The notes beneath the pieces were generated by a model. The model saw only the letters and a list, made by a program, of their open reading frames with translations. It made no database searches and was not told the origin of the DNA. A DNA stretch of 51,720 bases from CAZGSN01 sp964371655 (GTDB lineage: Bacteria; Desulfobacterota; Binatia; HRBIN30): assembly GCA_964371655.1 (NCBI GenBank), contig CAYJOD010000040.1:1-51720 (forward strand), given 5' to 3'. This document shows, piece after piece, positions 41,314 through 50,399 of this stretch. Position numbers and translations under genes: made by a program. Each line of letters begins with the position of its first letter. Within the stretch, counting starts at the first letter, position 1.

Positions 41314-42330
41314 ATGGAAAACACAGTCACGATCGCCAAACCGACGCGCAAGGACTTCGTCTCCGACCAGGACGTACGCTGGTGTCCGGGATGCGGCGAC
41401 TACGCCATCCTGGCACAAGTGCAGAAAGTCATGCCAGAGCTTGGCGTGCGCCGCGAGAACCTGGTGTTCATCTCCGGAATCGGGTGCTCGAGCCGCTTCC
41501 CCTACTACATGAACACGTACGGCTTCCACAGCATCCACGGGCGTGCCCCCGCGATTGCCAGCGGTTTGAAAGCGAGCCGACCCGATCTCTCAGTCTGGAT
41601 CGTGACCGGCGACGGCGACGCACTCTCGATCGGGGGCAATCATCTCATCCACATCCTGCGACGCAACCTGGACGTGAAGATCCTGCTCTTCAACAATCGG
41701 ATTTACGGTCTCACCAAGGGCCAGTACTCACCGACGTCCGAGCAAGGGAAGGTGACCAAATCGACGCCCATGGGGTCGATTGACTATCCCTTCAACCCGC
41801 TCTCGGTAGCGCTCGGCGCCAGCGCCACCTTCGTCGCTCGCAGCATCGACGTCGAGACCAAACATCTACAGGAGATGGTCCTGCGCGCGAACCAACACAA
41901 AGGTACCGCGTTTGTCGAAATCCTCCAGAACTGCAACATCTTCAACGATGGCGCCTTCGCGCAGCTCACCGAGAAGGACGTCAGGGCCGATAACCGGCTC
42001 GTCCTCGAACATGGCAAGGCTCTCATCTTCGGCACCAACCGCAACAAGGGTATCCGCATGCGCGGCCACGCGTTGGAGGTTGTCGAGCTCGGCAACGGCA
42101 TCCACGAGACCGACCTGATCGTGCACGACGAGAACGATCCGGTGCTCGCCTTCTTGCTGGCGCAGATGGCGCCGCCACAGTACCCAACTCCGATTGGGGT
42201 CCTGCGCACGGTCAGCCGGCCGACCTACGACGAAGTCCTCGCCCAACAGTTGCAAACGGCGCGTGAACAGCAAGGAGATGGAGATCTCGAGAAGCTTCTG
42301 AGCAGCGGGGATACCTGGGTAGTTCCCTGA
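41314..42330 (+). CDS. korB: 2-oxoacid:ferredoxin oxidoreductase, beta
   Basis: The thiamine-diphosphate subunit, 338 residues. WCPGCGDYAILAQV has the conserved cysteines that help bind a 4Fe-4S cluster, and TGDGDALSIGGNHLIHILRR carries the TPP-binding GDG. FNNRIYGLTKGQYSPTS and a C-terminal domain follow. The start ATG is one base after the korA stop, so the two are translated together. No separate ferredoxin subunit is present, as in two-subunit KorAB enzymes. Confidence 0.94.
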   Translation: MENTVTIAKPTRKDFVSDQDVRWCPGCGDYAILAQVQKVMPELGVRRENLVFISGIGCSSRFPYYMNTYGFHSIHGRAPAIASGLKASRPDLSVWIVTGDGDALSIGGNHLIHILRRNLDVKILLFNNRIYGLTKGQYSPTSEQGKVTKSTPMGSIDYPFNPLSVALGASATFVARSIDVETKHLQEMVLRANQHKGTAFVEILQNCNIFNDGAFAQLTEKDVRADNRLVLEHGKALIFGTNRNKGIRMRGHALEVVELGNGIHETDLIVHDENDPVLAFLLAQMAPPQYPTPIGVLRTVSRPTYDEVLAQQLQTAREQQGDGDLEKLLSSGDTWVVP

Positions 42331-42503
42331 TCCGCTGTCCGGCCGAACGGATGCATGCGCCGAGGGCGGATGCGGATAGCCGGTACAAGCTGCGAAGTTG
42401 ACGTATCCCCAAAATATCAGACCTTCGATCTAGGGCGTCCTGGAACTGGCTGCCGCCGTGCTGATAGTAGTCGGGTAAGGGAATTGCCGTCGCCGCATCT
42501 ACC

Positions 42504-43715
42504 CTACTCGTGCCGCAATGCTTCAATCGGATCCAATTGCGCCGCGCGCCGCGCGGGGAAGAACCCAAAGATCACACCAATAGCGGCGGAAAAAAGGAAT
42601 GCGAGCACGTTGATCTGCGGGTTGAAAAGGTAGGGAACTTGGATGACGCGGGCGAGTCCCACCGTCGCCAGCGTCGCCAGCACAATGCCGACGAAACCGC
42701 CAAACGCGGAGAGCACGACGGCCTCTACCAGAAACTGCAGCAGGACTTCTCGCTCGAGCGCCCCAATCGCGAGGCGGATGCCGATCTCACGTGTGCGCTC
42801 GGTCACCGACACGAGCATGATATTCATGATGCCGATGCCGCCGACCAGCAGGCTGACGGCAGCCACGGCGCCCAAGAGCATGGTCATGACCCGGGTCGTG
42901 CCGGAGAGCGTTTCCGCGATCTGCCGCGTGTCGAGCACGTTGAAATTGTCATCTTCGTTCTCGGCGATTCTCCGGCGCTCCCGCATCAGCCCTTCGATTG
43001 CGTTCTTGACCTTCTCACTCGACGCCCCGTCGTGCAGCGAGACGAGCAACGTGCCGACATCTTGGTTGCCGGTCAGTCGGCGTTGGACCGTCCGCAGCGG
43101 CATGATCACCGTATTGTCCTGGTCCATGCCCATCGCTCCCTGCCCTTTTTCCTGCAGCAGTCCGATCACCTCGCAGGCAAACTGCTTAATTCGCAATTCC
43201 CCGCCGAGGGGATTCTGGCGGCCGTACAGCTCCCGCCGTACAGTGTCGCCGATCACGCACACGGCCTTGCCGGCCTTTGCCTCGGCTTCGTTGAACGCAC
43301 GGCCGGCAGCGAGCTTCCAATTGCTAATAAGGAAGTAGGGCGCCGTGGTGCCGGTAATGGTTGTCGACCAATTGTTGGCCATGTGCACGGCGGTGACACT
43401 GGTACTCACGGTGGGAGCCACGCCCTTGAGTCCCCCGATTTGGGTCTCGATGGCCGTTGCGTCCGCCGCCTTGAACTTCGGCGCGCCCGCGGTCTCGCGT
43501 CCGGGGCCGAGCCGCTGTCCTGGGTTGACCATTAGGAGGTTGCTTCCCAAGCTTGAGATCTGATCTGAGACCGCCCGCGTAGCCCCATTGCCGAGCGTGA
43601 CCAAGCTGATGACGGCGGACACGCCGATGACAATGCCCAAGATGGTGAGAAAGGCCCGCATCAGGTTGCGGCGGATCGCCCTTAGCGCGAGCACAACAGT
43701 ACTCCAGACCATCAC
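42504..43715 (-). CDS. MacB-type ABC transporter permease
   Basis: A 403-residue membrane protein of the MacB/LolE group. An N-terminal transmembrane helix (LTILGIVIGVSAVISLVTLG) precedes a large periplasmic domain (GSNLLMVNPGQRLG...). Three C-terminal helices follow, near VMTMLLGAVAAVSLLVGGIG, LSAFGGFVGIVLATLATVGL and LAFLFSAAIGVIFGFFPARR, ending LDPIEALRHE. The ATPase is a separate gene upstream (overlap 4 bp), unlike fused MacB. It completes the tripartite exporter. The substrate (antibiotic, peptide or lipid) is unknown. Confidence 0.93.
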   Translation of the reverse strand: MMVWSTVVLALRAIRRNLMRAFLTILGIVIGVSAVISLVTLGNGATRAVSDQISSLGSNLLMVNPGQRLGPGRETAGAPKFKAADATAIETQIGGLKGVAPTVSTSVTAVHMANNWSTTITGTTAPYFLISNWKLAAGRAFNEAEAKAGKAVCVIGDTVRRELYGRQNPLGGELRIKQFACEVIGLLQEKGQGAMGMDQDNTVIMPLRTVQRRLTGNQDVGTLLVSLHDGASSEKVKNAIEGLMRERRRIAENEDDNFNVLDTRQIAETLSGTTRVMTMLLGAVAAVSLLVGGIGIMNIMLVSVTERTREIGIRLAIGALEREVLLQFLVEAVVLSAFGGFVGIVLATLATVGLARVIQVPYLFNPQINVLAFLFSAAIGVIFGFFPARRAAQLDPIEALRHE

Positions 43716-44455
43716 GGCGCCTCTCCGTTGTGGTCGACACTCTGGATGCGGCCGTCAACAAAATGGATGATGCGGCGCGCGAAGGCGGCCATGTTAGCGT
43801 CGTGGGTGACCATCAGGATGCTGATCCCCTGCTCGCGATTGAGTGCGGTCAACAGCTCCATGATCTCGCGGCTACACTGTGTGTCGAGGTTCCCCGTGGG
43901 TTCATCCGCGAGCAGCAGCGTCGGTTTGGTAACGATGGCCCGCGCGATCGCCACCCGCTGCTGCTGACCGCCGGAGAGTTCGGCTGCGGTATGGTCCTCC
44001 CATCCATCGAGACCGACGGACGCTAGGGCACCGCGCGCCGTGGCATGCCGTGTGGCGGCGGCTTCGCCGCGATACAGCAGCGGCAACTCGACGTTCTCGA
44101 GCGCCGATGTGCGGGGCAGGAGATTGAACCCCTGGAACACGAACCCGAGAAAGTGGCGCCGGAGCAACGCGCGCTGATTGCGTGAGAGGGTTTCGACGTG
44201 CACGCCGCGGAACACGTACGCACCCGTCGTCGGCACGTCCAAGCAGCCCAGGATGTTCATCACTGTCGATTTACCGGAGCCGCTGGGGCCCATGACGGCA
44301 ACGAACTCGCCTTCGTGCACACGCAGGTCTACGCCCCGTAACGCTTGGAACGCCGAATCACCGCGACCGTAGGTCTTGCTAATGCCGCTCAGCTCGATCA
44401 GCAGCGCAGCGGCCTCGTGGGTCGCCTCCCGTTCAGTTGGTTGCGGTGACGACAT
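43712..44455 (-). CDS. ABC transporter ATPase (MacB-type)
   Basis: A 247-residue ABC ATPase. Walker A is GPSGSGKSTVMNILGCLD, the Q-loop FVFQGFNLLPR, the signature LSGGQQQRVAIARAI, and Walker B LLLADEPTGNLD with a His in TVTHDANM-like ILMVTHDAN. These are the classic MacB/LolD features. I place the start at ATG 44455 (MSSPQPTERE), overlapping the membrane-fusion gene by 23 bp; the frame to 44500 is less likely. Its stop overlaps the permease start. Confidence 0.95.
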   Translation of the reverse strand: MSSPQPTEREATHEAAALLIELSGISKTYGRGDSAFQALRGVDLRVHEGEFVAVMGPSGSGKSTVMNILGCLDVPTTGAYVFRGVHVETLSRNQRALLRRHFLGFVFQGFNLLPRTSALENVELPLLYRGEAAATRHATARGALASVGLDGWEDHTAAELSGGQQQRVAIARAIVTKPTLLLADEPTGNLDTQCSREIMELLTALNREQGISILMVTHDANMAAFARRIIHFVDGRIQSVDHNGEAP

Positions 44456-45740
44456 CGGTGATGACCTGCATGCCGGCTTCGAGACCGCCGCCTGGAGCAC
44501 TCACGATTTCGGTATAGCGACCGTCGGTGACACCCACCGTGACGTCCGTGGCGACCGGCTCCCCGTCGCGAAGGAGCCACAACCGCTGCCCGCTGCTCTT
44601 CGCCGAAGACGCGGCAGGTTTCCTCGCGTGCGGCTCCGGCGGGCGCGGCAACAGACTGGCGACGATGCCGCCCGAGCTGTGTTTGGAGTCGTCGTCGGCT
44701 GGGGGCGTGAAGCGCAGCGCCTCGTTCGGCACCAGTGTCACGCCCTCCCGCGTCGCGGCGGTGATTTCCGCGGTCGCCGTCATACCCGGCCGCAGACTCA
44801 GGTCGTCGTTGTTGACGCTCAGGATCGTCTTGTACGACACCACTCCATCGGTGGTCTGCGATCCGAATCCTACACGTCGGATCTGGGCCGGGAACTTCCG
44901 TGTCGGATACGCGTCGACCGTAAAGATTGCCGATTGCCCTTCTTGCACTTGGCCGATGTCGGCTTCATCCACCTTCACGTGGAGTTCCATCTGTGCCAGA
45001 TCCTCCGCGATCGTAAACAGCACCGGCGTTTCAAACGCGGCGGCGACGGTCTGGCCGGGTTCGATCTTTCGCTTCAGAACGACTCCATTGATCGGCGAAC
45101 GGATCGAAGCTTTCGCAAGGTTGGTTTGGTTCGATTTGAGTACCGCGCCGGCCTCCGTTACTGCGGCGCGCGCACTCGCAACATCCGCACGGGCTCGCGC
45201 CAGCGTGGCTTCTGCGGTTTCGAGCTCCGTTGTCGCCGGTACCTTACCCCCCGATAGCCGGAACACGTCGCGCAGGTGGTCAAGCTTCGCACTGGCCTCT
45301 TTACTGGTGGCGGTCGTTTGGAGGACCTTGGCCTCCGCCGAGGCCAGTGCGGCCTCCGATTTGGTGATCTCGTCGGTGAGTTTCGACACATCGAGACGGG
45401 CCAGGACCTGGCCCTTTTCGACGTGGTTATTCTCCTCGGCCAACACCACTTCCACGAGTCCAGAGAGCTCACTGCCGACGTCGACCTGATTGGTCGGCTC
45501 CAGAGTGCCGGTGGCCGAAACCTTCACGACGAGATTGCCGCGAGATGCTGTCTCGGTCATGTAGAGCGGCCCGTGGTTGTCGTTGCCGGAACGCACGAAC
45601 AAGAAGAGGATGCCTCCGAGCAAGAGCATGGCCGGAACGCCGATCCAGCGCAGAAGGCGCCCCGGACGGAGACTCGTACTGTCTGTACCAAGCACGGCAG
45701 CGATGTCAGTGCCTGCAGAACGCGGTGAATTGCTCATCAT
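44433..45740 (-). CDS. membrane fusion protein (MacA/HlyD-type)
   Basis: The periplasmic adaptor of the exporter, 435 residues. A membrane anchor lies at about residues 29-47 (LLRWIGVPAMLLLGGILFLF), then a barrel-sandwich (VSATGTLEPTNQVDVGSELS), coiled-coil hairpin (EITKSEAALASAEAKVLQTT...), and IRSPINGVVLKRKIEPGQTV. The C-terminal region is extended with HSSGGIVASLLPRPP and KPAASSAKSSGQRLWLLRDG. The start ATGATG overlaps the outer-membrane gene's stop. It links the permease to the outer-membrane channel. Confidence 0.93.
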   Translation of the reverse strand: MMSNSPRSAGTDIAAVLGTDSTSLRPGRLLRWIGVPAMLLLGGILFLFVRSGNDNHGPLYMTETASRGNLVVKVSATGTLEPTNQVDVGSELSGLVEVVLAEENNHVEKGQVLARLDVSKLTDEITKSEAALASAEAKVLQTTATSKEASAKLDHLRDVFRLSGGKVPATTELETAEATLARARADVASARAAVTEAGAVLKSNQTNLAKASIRSPINGVVLKRKIEPGQTVAAAFETPVLFTIAEDLAQMELHVKVDEADIGQVQEGQSAIFTVDAYPTRKFPAQIRRVGFGSQTTDGVVSYKTILSVNNDDLSLRPGMTATAEITAATREGVTLVPNEALRFTPPADDDSKHSSGGIVASLLPRPPEPHARKPAASSAKSSGQRLWLLRDGEPVATDVTVGVTDGRYTEIVSAPGGGLEAGMQVITDVVTATN

Positions 45741-47233
45741 GAATTCGATGCCGTGCTGGCCGCGGTGAGTGCTTCCGCCGGGGCCCAGCCTCCCCCCAGC
45801 GCCTTGTACAGCTGAATGACGGCAGTCGTGTTGTCGGCCTCCGCGCCCTTGAGAGTCTCCTCGACGGTCAGCACCGTGCGCTCGGTGTCGAGGACGGTCT
45901 GGAAATCGATGAGGCCCGAGGTGTAGCGATGGCGGGCGAGGAGCGCCGCATTGCGGGCGGACTCGACTGCGGTGGTGAGTGCCGTGGCCCGAGCTTGACT
46001 GTTGGCGATGGACACCAGTGCGTTCTCGACGTCTTCGAGCGCGCCCAGAACCGTGGCCTTGTAGTTCGCCAAGCTCTGTTCTTGTGCTGCATTCTGGATC
46101 TCGATTTGCGCACTGATGCGGCCGCCGTCGAAGATGGTCTGGGCAAGCTTGCCCAACACGCTCGCAGCGAGGGAACTGCCATTGGTGAGCGCGCCGATCG
46201 TCACCGCTTCAAGCCCGATAGATCCGGAGAGCGTGAGGGTCGGATACCGGGCTGCTGCAGCCTCACCGATACGTGCGGTGGCGGCCGCCACGGTGCGCTC
46301 GGCGGCTGAGACGTCCGGTCGTTGCCGCAAGATGTCCACAGGGATGCCAATCGTGAGCGGCTCCGGAACGTGCGGAATTGGGGCCGCCGTCGCGAGGTCG
46401 TCGTGCAACGCCGCGGGGGCGAGACCCAGGAGAACCGCCAGCCGATGCTCCGCCTCAGCCAGGGAGGTTTCGAGAACCGGAATCGCCGCTCTGACCTGTT
46501 CGACGTTGGTGCGGGCCTGTTCCGCGTCGAGGGAACTCGTGAGCCCCGCCTGCACACGCCACTCGGTCAGCGCGAGGGTCTCTGATTGGCTGGCGAGATT
46601 TGCCCGAGCGATGACGATGCGGGCTTGCGCCGAGCGCGCATCGACGTAGTTGCGCGCCACTTCCGCGGCCAGCGTCACCTGCGTCTGCCGCAGAGTTGCT
46701 ACAGATGCTTCCTCGGCGGCGCGCGCGGCCTCATGGGCGCGCCGCTGGCCACCCACGATGTCCGGTTCCCACGACGCGTCGAAGCCGACGTCGTAGAGGT
46801 TTTGGGAGCCGCCGACACCTGCGCCGTTTGGGCCGGGATTTTGGGCGCCCTCCACGCCGGATTGGCTGATCTCTGTATGTTGCGCCGATGACGACGCGTG
46901 GATCGTGGGCCACAGGTTGCCCAAGGCCAGGCGACGTTGCGCCCGCGCTTGCCTGAGCTTGGCGCGGGCGGACTGTACGTCCGGACTAGCGTGCATGGCC
47001 TCAGTGACAAGCCGAGTCAGAAGAGCGTCGCCCAAGTGTTGCCACCAGTCTGCGACCTCAAGGCCCGTTCCAGTTGTTGACGATGCTCCCTGCCAGGAAG
47101 GCGGTACGTTGAGCTCGGAAGCGGTCGGCGCAACGTAGTTGGGGCCCACGAGTACACAGCCCGCGACGCAGGCAGCACAACCGAGCGGCACCAGACGGAA
47201 GACCCATGCTGTTCGCGGCGCGGCAGGCCTCAT
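45737..47233 (-). CDS. outer-membrane efflux lipoprotein (NodT/OprM-type)
   Basis: A TolC-like channel of 498 residues. A signal peptide ends in a lipobox (LGCAACVAGCVLVGPNY), with the mature Cys followed by the typical VGPNYVAPTAS. Two OEP repeats follow, rich in helix-forming Ala/Arg (RAQRRLALGNLWPTI; RPDVSAAERTVAAATARIGE). The GxAAARYPTLTLSG motif is present. It overlaps the MarR gene by 4 bp upstream and the MFP gene by 4 bp downstream. It provides the exit duct for the exporter encoded after it. Confidence 0.93.
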   Translation of the reverse strand: MRPAAPRTAWVFRLVPLGCAACVAGCVLVGPNYVAPTASELNVPPSWQGASSTTGTGLEVADWWQHLGDALLTRLVTEAMHASPDVQSARAKLRQARAQRRLALGNLWPTIHASSSAQHTEISQSGVEGAQNPGPNGAGVGGSQNLYDVGFDASWEPDIVGGQRRAHEAARAAEEASVATLRQTQVTLAAEVARNYVDARSAQARIVIARANLASQSETLALTEWRVQAGLTSSLDAEQARTNVEQVRAAIPVLETSLAEAEHRLAVLLGLAPAALHDDLATAAPIPHVPEPLTIGIPVDILRQRPDVSAAERTVAAATARIGEAAAARYPTLTLSGSIGLEAVTIGALTNGSSLAASVLGKLAQTIFDGGRISAQIEIQNAAQEQSLANYKATVLGALEDVENALVSIANSQARATALTTAVESARNAALLARHRYTSGLIDFQTVLDTERTVLTVEETLKGAEADNTTAVIQLYKALGGGWAPAEALTAASTASNS

Positions 47234-47721
47234 TTCGCCGACTCCTCATCAATAGACAGGGCAATCTTGTGGAAGAGTCGGACGAGCTCACGCTGTTCGG
47301 CGGCGGTCAGCCGGGCCAACATACGTTCCGCGCCGGCAACCCGGCTCTTCAGCGCCGCCCGGTAAAAGGCCTGCCCGGCAGTCGCGAGGGCGACCCGCAC
47401 GATGCGGCGGTTCTCTTCTGGACGCTCGCGCTGCACTAGCTTCCGCCCGACGAGACGGTCGACCACGCGAGTGACCGTGCTGAGCGGCATCCGAACGCGC
47501 GCGGCGAGCAAGCCCATGGTCGTGAAACCCTCCGCGCCGAGGGTATCGAGGACGGCTATCTCCGAGCGACTAAAGCTCTCGTGGGAGTCAGATTCGATGT
47601 CGGTGAGAACCAGCCGACGTATCGCACGATCGAGGTGAGTGACCAGCTCATGCGCACCGCCCTCGATCGGCGCCCCAGAAGGGGTGCGTGGACCGGCGGC
47701 GGAACGTTTGCGTTTCAGCAT
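47230..47721 (-). CDS. MarR-family transcriptional regulator
   Basis: About 163 residues from ATG 47721 (MLKRKRSAAG); a TTG at 47736 would add five. The winged helix is plain: FTTMGLLAARVRMPLSTVTR, VVDRLVGRKLVQRERPEENR and the wing RRIVRVALATAG. Terminal helices (LTAAEQRELVRLFHKIALSI) form the dimer interface. Its stop overlaps the efflux channel start. MarR proteins of such operons repress the operon and release DNA when they bind a substrate. Confidence 0.92.
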   Translation of the reverse strand: MLKRKRSAAGPRTPSGAPIEGGAHELVTHLDRAIRRLVLTDIESDSHESFSRSEIAVLDTLGAEGFTTMGLLAARVRMPLSTVTRVVDRLVGRKLVQRERPEENRRIVRVALATAGQAFYRAALKSRVAGAERMLARLTAAEQRELVRLFHKIALSIDEESAK

Positions 47722-47723
47722 GT

Positions 47724-47760
47724 TTCCATTTTGCAAATATATCCGCGATTGTCAAGTCCC
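47724..47760 (-). promoter_or_regulatory. candidate MarR operator and promoter element
   Basis: Reading the minus strand, TTGACA (47750-47755) lies ahead of an AT-rich run, and ATATTTGCAAAAT (47728-47740) is an 11/13 palindrome just upstream of the marR ATG. MarR regulators often bind such TTGC/GCAA half-sites. The -10 box is not well spaced, so this is tentative. Confidence 0.4.
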
Positions 47761-47769
47761 GCGTCTCCA

Positions 47770-47969
47770 GGAACGTCCGGGACATGGGAACGATTGTAGC
47801 GATTCGCGCATTGCGCGCTGCGACGCCGACGCTCTAGCGTAAAGGCCAGCCATCCGACGGCACCGCGTCACTGCCATCGGCCGTGACGGTGTTTCGACCG
47901 CGCTCATCGGGTTGCTCCAGTTATTGCGAGTCATGATCGTTACAACGGTTCCCATGTCCCCGACTTTCC
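47770..47969. mobile_element. 200-bp repeated element D, copy 1
   Basis: The inverted ends read GGAACGTCCGGGACATGGGA on the left and the complement of GGAAAGTCGGGGACATGGGA on the right, continuing into TTGTAACGAT. It is almost identical (fewer than 10 changes) to 48350-48549. No target duplication is seen. Confidence 0.8.
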
Positions 47970-47992
47970 GGCCGGTGGCATCGCACCGGGGG

Positions 47993-48079
47993 ATGGTGGC
48001 GTTGGCCCTGTTGCTCGGGGCCGCAGGGTGCCTGGCCCTGTCGCGAGAGTGGTCGAGGTTGAAAAAGACGAGTTGGTGA
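47993..48079 (+). pseudogene. possible lipoprotein leader fragment
   Basis: A 28-codon frame, MVALALLLGAAGCLALSREW, shows a hydrophobic stretch with a lipobox-like AAGC, then ends after RLKKTSW. It follows copy 1 of element D and may be the 5' stub of a lost gene. The support is weak. Confidence 0.25.
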
Positions 48080-48089
48080 TGCAGCTCCA

Positions 48090-48287
48090 TTAAGGGCCTT
48101 GACCGACTGGAGGATACTTACGGAGCAAGTCGTGCGACTGCTTGCGTGAAGCCTCCTGGAGATCCATATCCCACTTCCAGCGCTCTAGAATTCTGATAAT
48201 AGCTTCGCGCCGACCTGGATCACGGCCGTTGCAAAGTTCGTGCTCCATCGCGTTGAGAGTCGCGGAAAGATCTAATTCGGCGCTCAT
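48090..48287 (-). CDS. small hypothetical protein
   Basis: A 65-residue frame between the two copies of element D: MSAELDLSATLNAMEHELCN, then REAIIRILERWKWDMDLQEA. GGAGAAGG lies 11 bases ahead of the ATG. The composition looks protein-like (helical, charged), but I know no family for it. It could equally be a chance frame. Confidence 0.4.
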   Translation of the reverse strand: MSAELDLSATLNAMEHELCNGRDPGRREAIIRILERWKWDMDLQEASRKQSHDLLRKYPPVGQGP

Positions 48288-48349
48288 CGAAGTAGTTGCC
48301 TTCTCCGGTCGACGTTGAACCGGCGGGCTCCACTTGGCTTCCGGTTAAG

Positions 48350-48549
48350 GGAACGTCCGGGACATGGGAACGATTGTAACGATTCGCGCATTGCGCGCTG
48401 CGACGCCGACGCTCTAGCGCCAAGGCCAGCCATCCGACGGCACCGCGTCACTGCCATCGGCCGTGACGGTGTTTCAACCGCGCTCGTCGGGTTGCTCCAG
48501 TTATTGCGAGTCATGATCGTCACAACCGTTCCCATGTCCCCGACTTTCC
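48350..48549. mobile_element. 200-bp repeated element D, copy 2
   Basis: The partner of 47770-47969 in the same orientation, 380 bp away, with the same inverted ends. It lies between the small hypothetical gene and the BNR-repeat lipoprotein gene. A minus-strand frame is open in both copies (RNNWSNP(M/T)SAVETPSRP), which follows from the DNA identity. Confidence 0.8.
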
Positions 48550-48615
48550 GGCATTGGCAACCCTGATCGACGAACTCATCGCGCACACACTCACGGCATT
48601 TGCTGCGACCTCGCT

Positions 48616-49500
48616 CTACGTTCTCGTCCACGAAATGCCATCGTCGGAATTCAAGATGGTCCCCGAGGATCCCACGGCGACGAAGACATTGTTGCCGAAC
48701 GCAACGCCTGTAAGGCTCTCATTGGTTCCGGACGTTCGATGGGTAAACGTGTTGGCGTCAGCTGATGTAAGGATGTTGCCGTCCGCGCCGACGACCACGA
48801 ACAACCCCAGGGCATAGCCGACCCCGTTCAAGTTTTGACTGACGCCAGTCTCGATCGCCGACCATGATTCGGCGTCACTTGATTGTAAGATCACGCCGTT
48901 GGCACCGACCGCCAGAGACGCACCGTTCCCATAACGAGCGCCCAGCAGTGTTTGACTGGTGCCGGTGGTGACCGGGGACCAACTGGCGCCATCTGAGGAC
49001 GTGAGAATGGTCCCATTGTCGCCGACGGTCACGAACATGGTCGCGAACATGATCGCTTCGAGTGTGGTCGATGTGCCACTTTCTTGAGAACTCCAGTCGG
49101 CCGCGTCCGGTGACGTATAGACCGCCCCGTTCTTGCCCACGATGACGAATGTTCCGTCTCCGTAGGCCACACCAAGCAGTGACACATCGTTCGAGAGTGT
49201 CGTAGCGCTCCACGCCGTACCGTCGCTCGATATCAGCACCCTCCCGCCGGAGCCAACGACAACAAACTTGTTTCCACCGTACGTGACGCCAAGTAGGTTC
49301 TCGGTGACCCGGCTTGACTGCGACGTCCAGGAAGCACCGTCACCGGACGTGACGATCTCGCCCCCGTCGCCCACGGCGACAAACGTCCCATGGCCGAATC
49401 CCACACCATGCAGGTTCGCGTCCGACACGCCGTTGTTGGTTCCGCAACCAGCCAGCGATACCAGCAACGCGCATGCAATTAGCCCTTGGCCGATCTTCAT
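48616..49500 (-). CDS. BNR/Ycf48-like repeat lipoprotein
   Basis: A 294-residue protein. The signal and lipobox LLVSLAGCG are followed by about seven repeats of some 40 residues, each with a core such as GVTYGGNKFVVVGSGGRVLI and SSDG(A/T)(S/A)W. This pattern makes a seven-bladed propeller like Ycf48 or BNR proteins. GAGGAG stands ahead of ATG 49500. It should sit on a membrane facing the periplasm or outside. No function can be given beyond a probable binding scaffold. Confidence 0.75.
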   Translation of the reverse strand: MKIGQGLIACALLVSLAGCGTNNGVSDANLHGVGFGHGTFVAVGDGGEIVTSGDGASWTSQSSRVTENLLGVTYGGNKFVVVGSGGRVLISSDGTAWSATTLSNDVSLLGVAYGDGTFVIVGKNGAVYTSPDAADWSSQESGTSTTLEAIMFATMFVTVGDNGTILTSSDGASWSPVTTGTSQTLLGARYGNGASLAVGANGVILQSSDAESWSAIETGVSQNLNGVGYALGLFVVVGADGNILTSADANTFTHRTSGTNESLTGVAFGNNVFVAVGSSGTILNSDDGISWTRT

Positions 49501-49607
49501 CAGTAACTCCTCGGATGCATTGCGGGCTCCGCCATCACGCTTGAGTCTACCGGCGGACAGCCCGGTTAGGTAACTGGTAACGTCAAGAGAGACCGAACCA
49601 TGGCCCC

Positions 49608-49976
49608 TTAGAATCGAGGGGGCTTCCGAGGTCCGAAATGCGGACGCGCCGCCTGCAACTCATCCAGGGTCACAACGCCGTCTCCGTTGGCATCGAGTTG
49701 TTTGAGGTGTTGTTCGGGGTCCATTGGCGGCAATGGAGGTGGCGCGGTGCCTTCGCCGTTTGCCTCCTCAAAATGTTGCGCCATTTTCTGGTGAAGCGAC
49801 GACTCGAACGTCCTGAACTCGTCCAGGGACAGCGCCCCATCGCCATCGGCGTCCGCCTCATTGAAAGTAGCGGCTCGCTCCCGCTGCATCTCTTCCGGGC
49901 TGGGCAACCCTTGTCCGAACAGCGGCCCGGGCAGAACAAGCAAGCTACCGACAAGTAGCCATCCGTGAATCTTCAT
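49608..49976 (-). CDS. secreted EF-hand protein
   Basis: A 122-residue protein with a signal peptide (KIHGWLLVGSLLVLPGPLFG) and two EF-hand loops: DADGDGALSLDEF and DANGDGVVTLDEL, each with the calcium-binding D-x-D-x-D-G pattern and final Glu. A Pro-rich spacer (TAPPPLPPMDPEQ) separates them. AAGGAAG lies ahead of ATG 49976; the longer frame to 50282 has no support. It probably senses or buffers calcium outside the inner membrane. The role is unknown. Confidence 0.8.
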   Translation of the reverse strand: MKIHGWLLVGSLLVLPGPLFGQGLPSPEEMQRERAATFNEADADGDGALSLDEFRTFESSLHQKMAQHFEEANGEGTAPPPLPPMDPEQHLKQLDANGDGVVTLDELQAARPHFGPRKPPRF

Positions 49977-50399
49977 ATCGATCTTCCTTTCATTGTTGGG
50001 GGCTTTATTGTCTCGCCCAGTTAAACGGCCGACGAGGCAAAATCCGTCTCCGTTTTTTGGTACATGACGTCGATTGCCGACGGCGGATGGTATTGATCGG
50101 GGGCCGACCCCAGAAATCCGGCCGCAAAGGCACGCAGCGCGCCCCGCGAATCGCGACGTAAGGGTACCCTCGAAGTCACCGCGGAGAATGAGTTTCGTTG
50201 CTATCGGTTGCAGTGGCTTAATGGGGGAATGCCATCGAGCGAAACCTGAATCGGTGCCGTGGCCCGATCCCGTGCTGGCCACCGCGGCGATTGGGTATCA
50301 CTATTGATTTTCACGGCCCTGTAGCAGCGCCTCTAACCGCATGTGGAAAACCTTGCTCGTACTCAGCGGGCGCGGCGACGCAGTCTCCCGCGACCGTGT
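49977..50399. other. intergenic region without a clear gene
   Basis: The 423 bp between the EF-hand and protease genes show short GC-rich words but no repeat family seen elsewhere in the window and no coding frame that I trust. Promoters for the EF-hand gene should be here. Confidence 0.4.

Noticed and set aside
47752..48090. Minus-strand frame repeated in both copies of element D (also 48284-48631)
   Set aside because: The open frame follows from DNA identity of the copies; there are too few differences to show protein selection, and no known domain.
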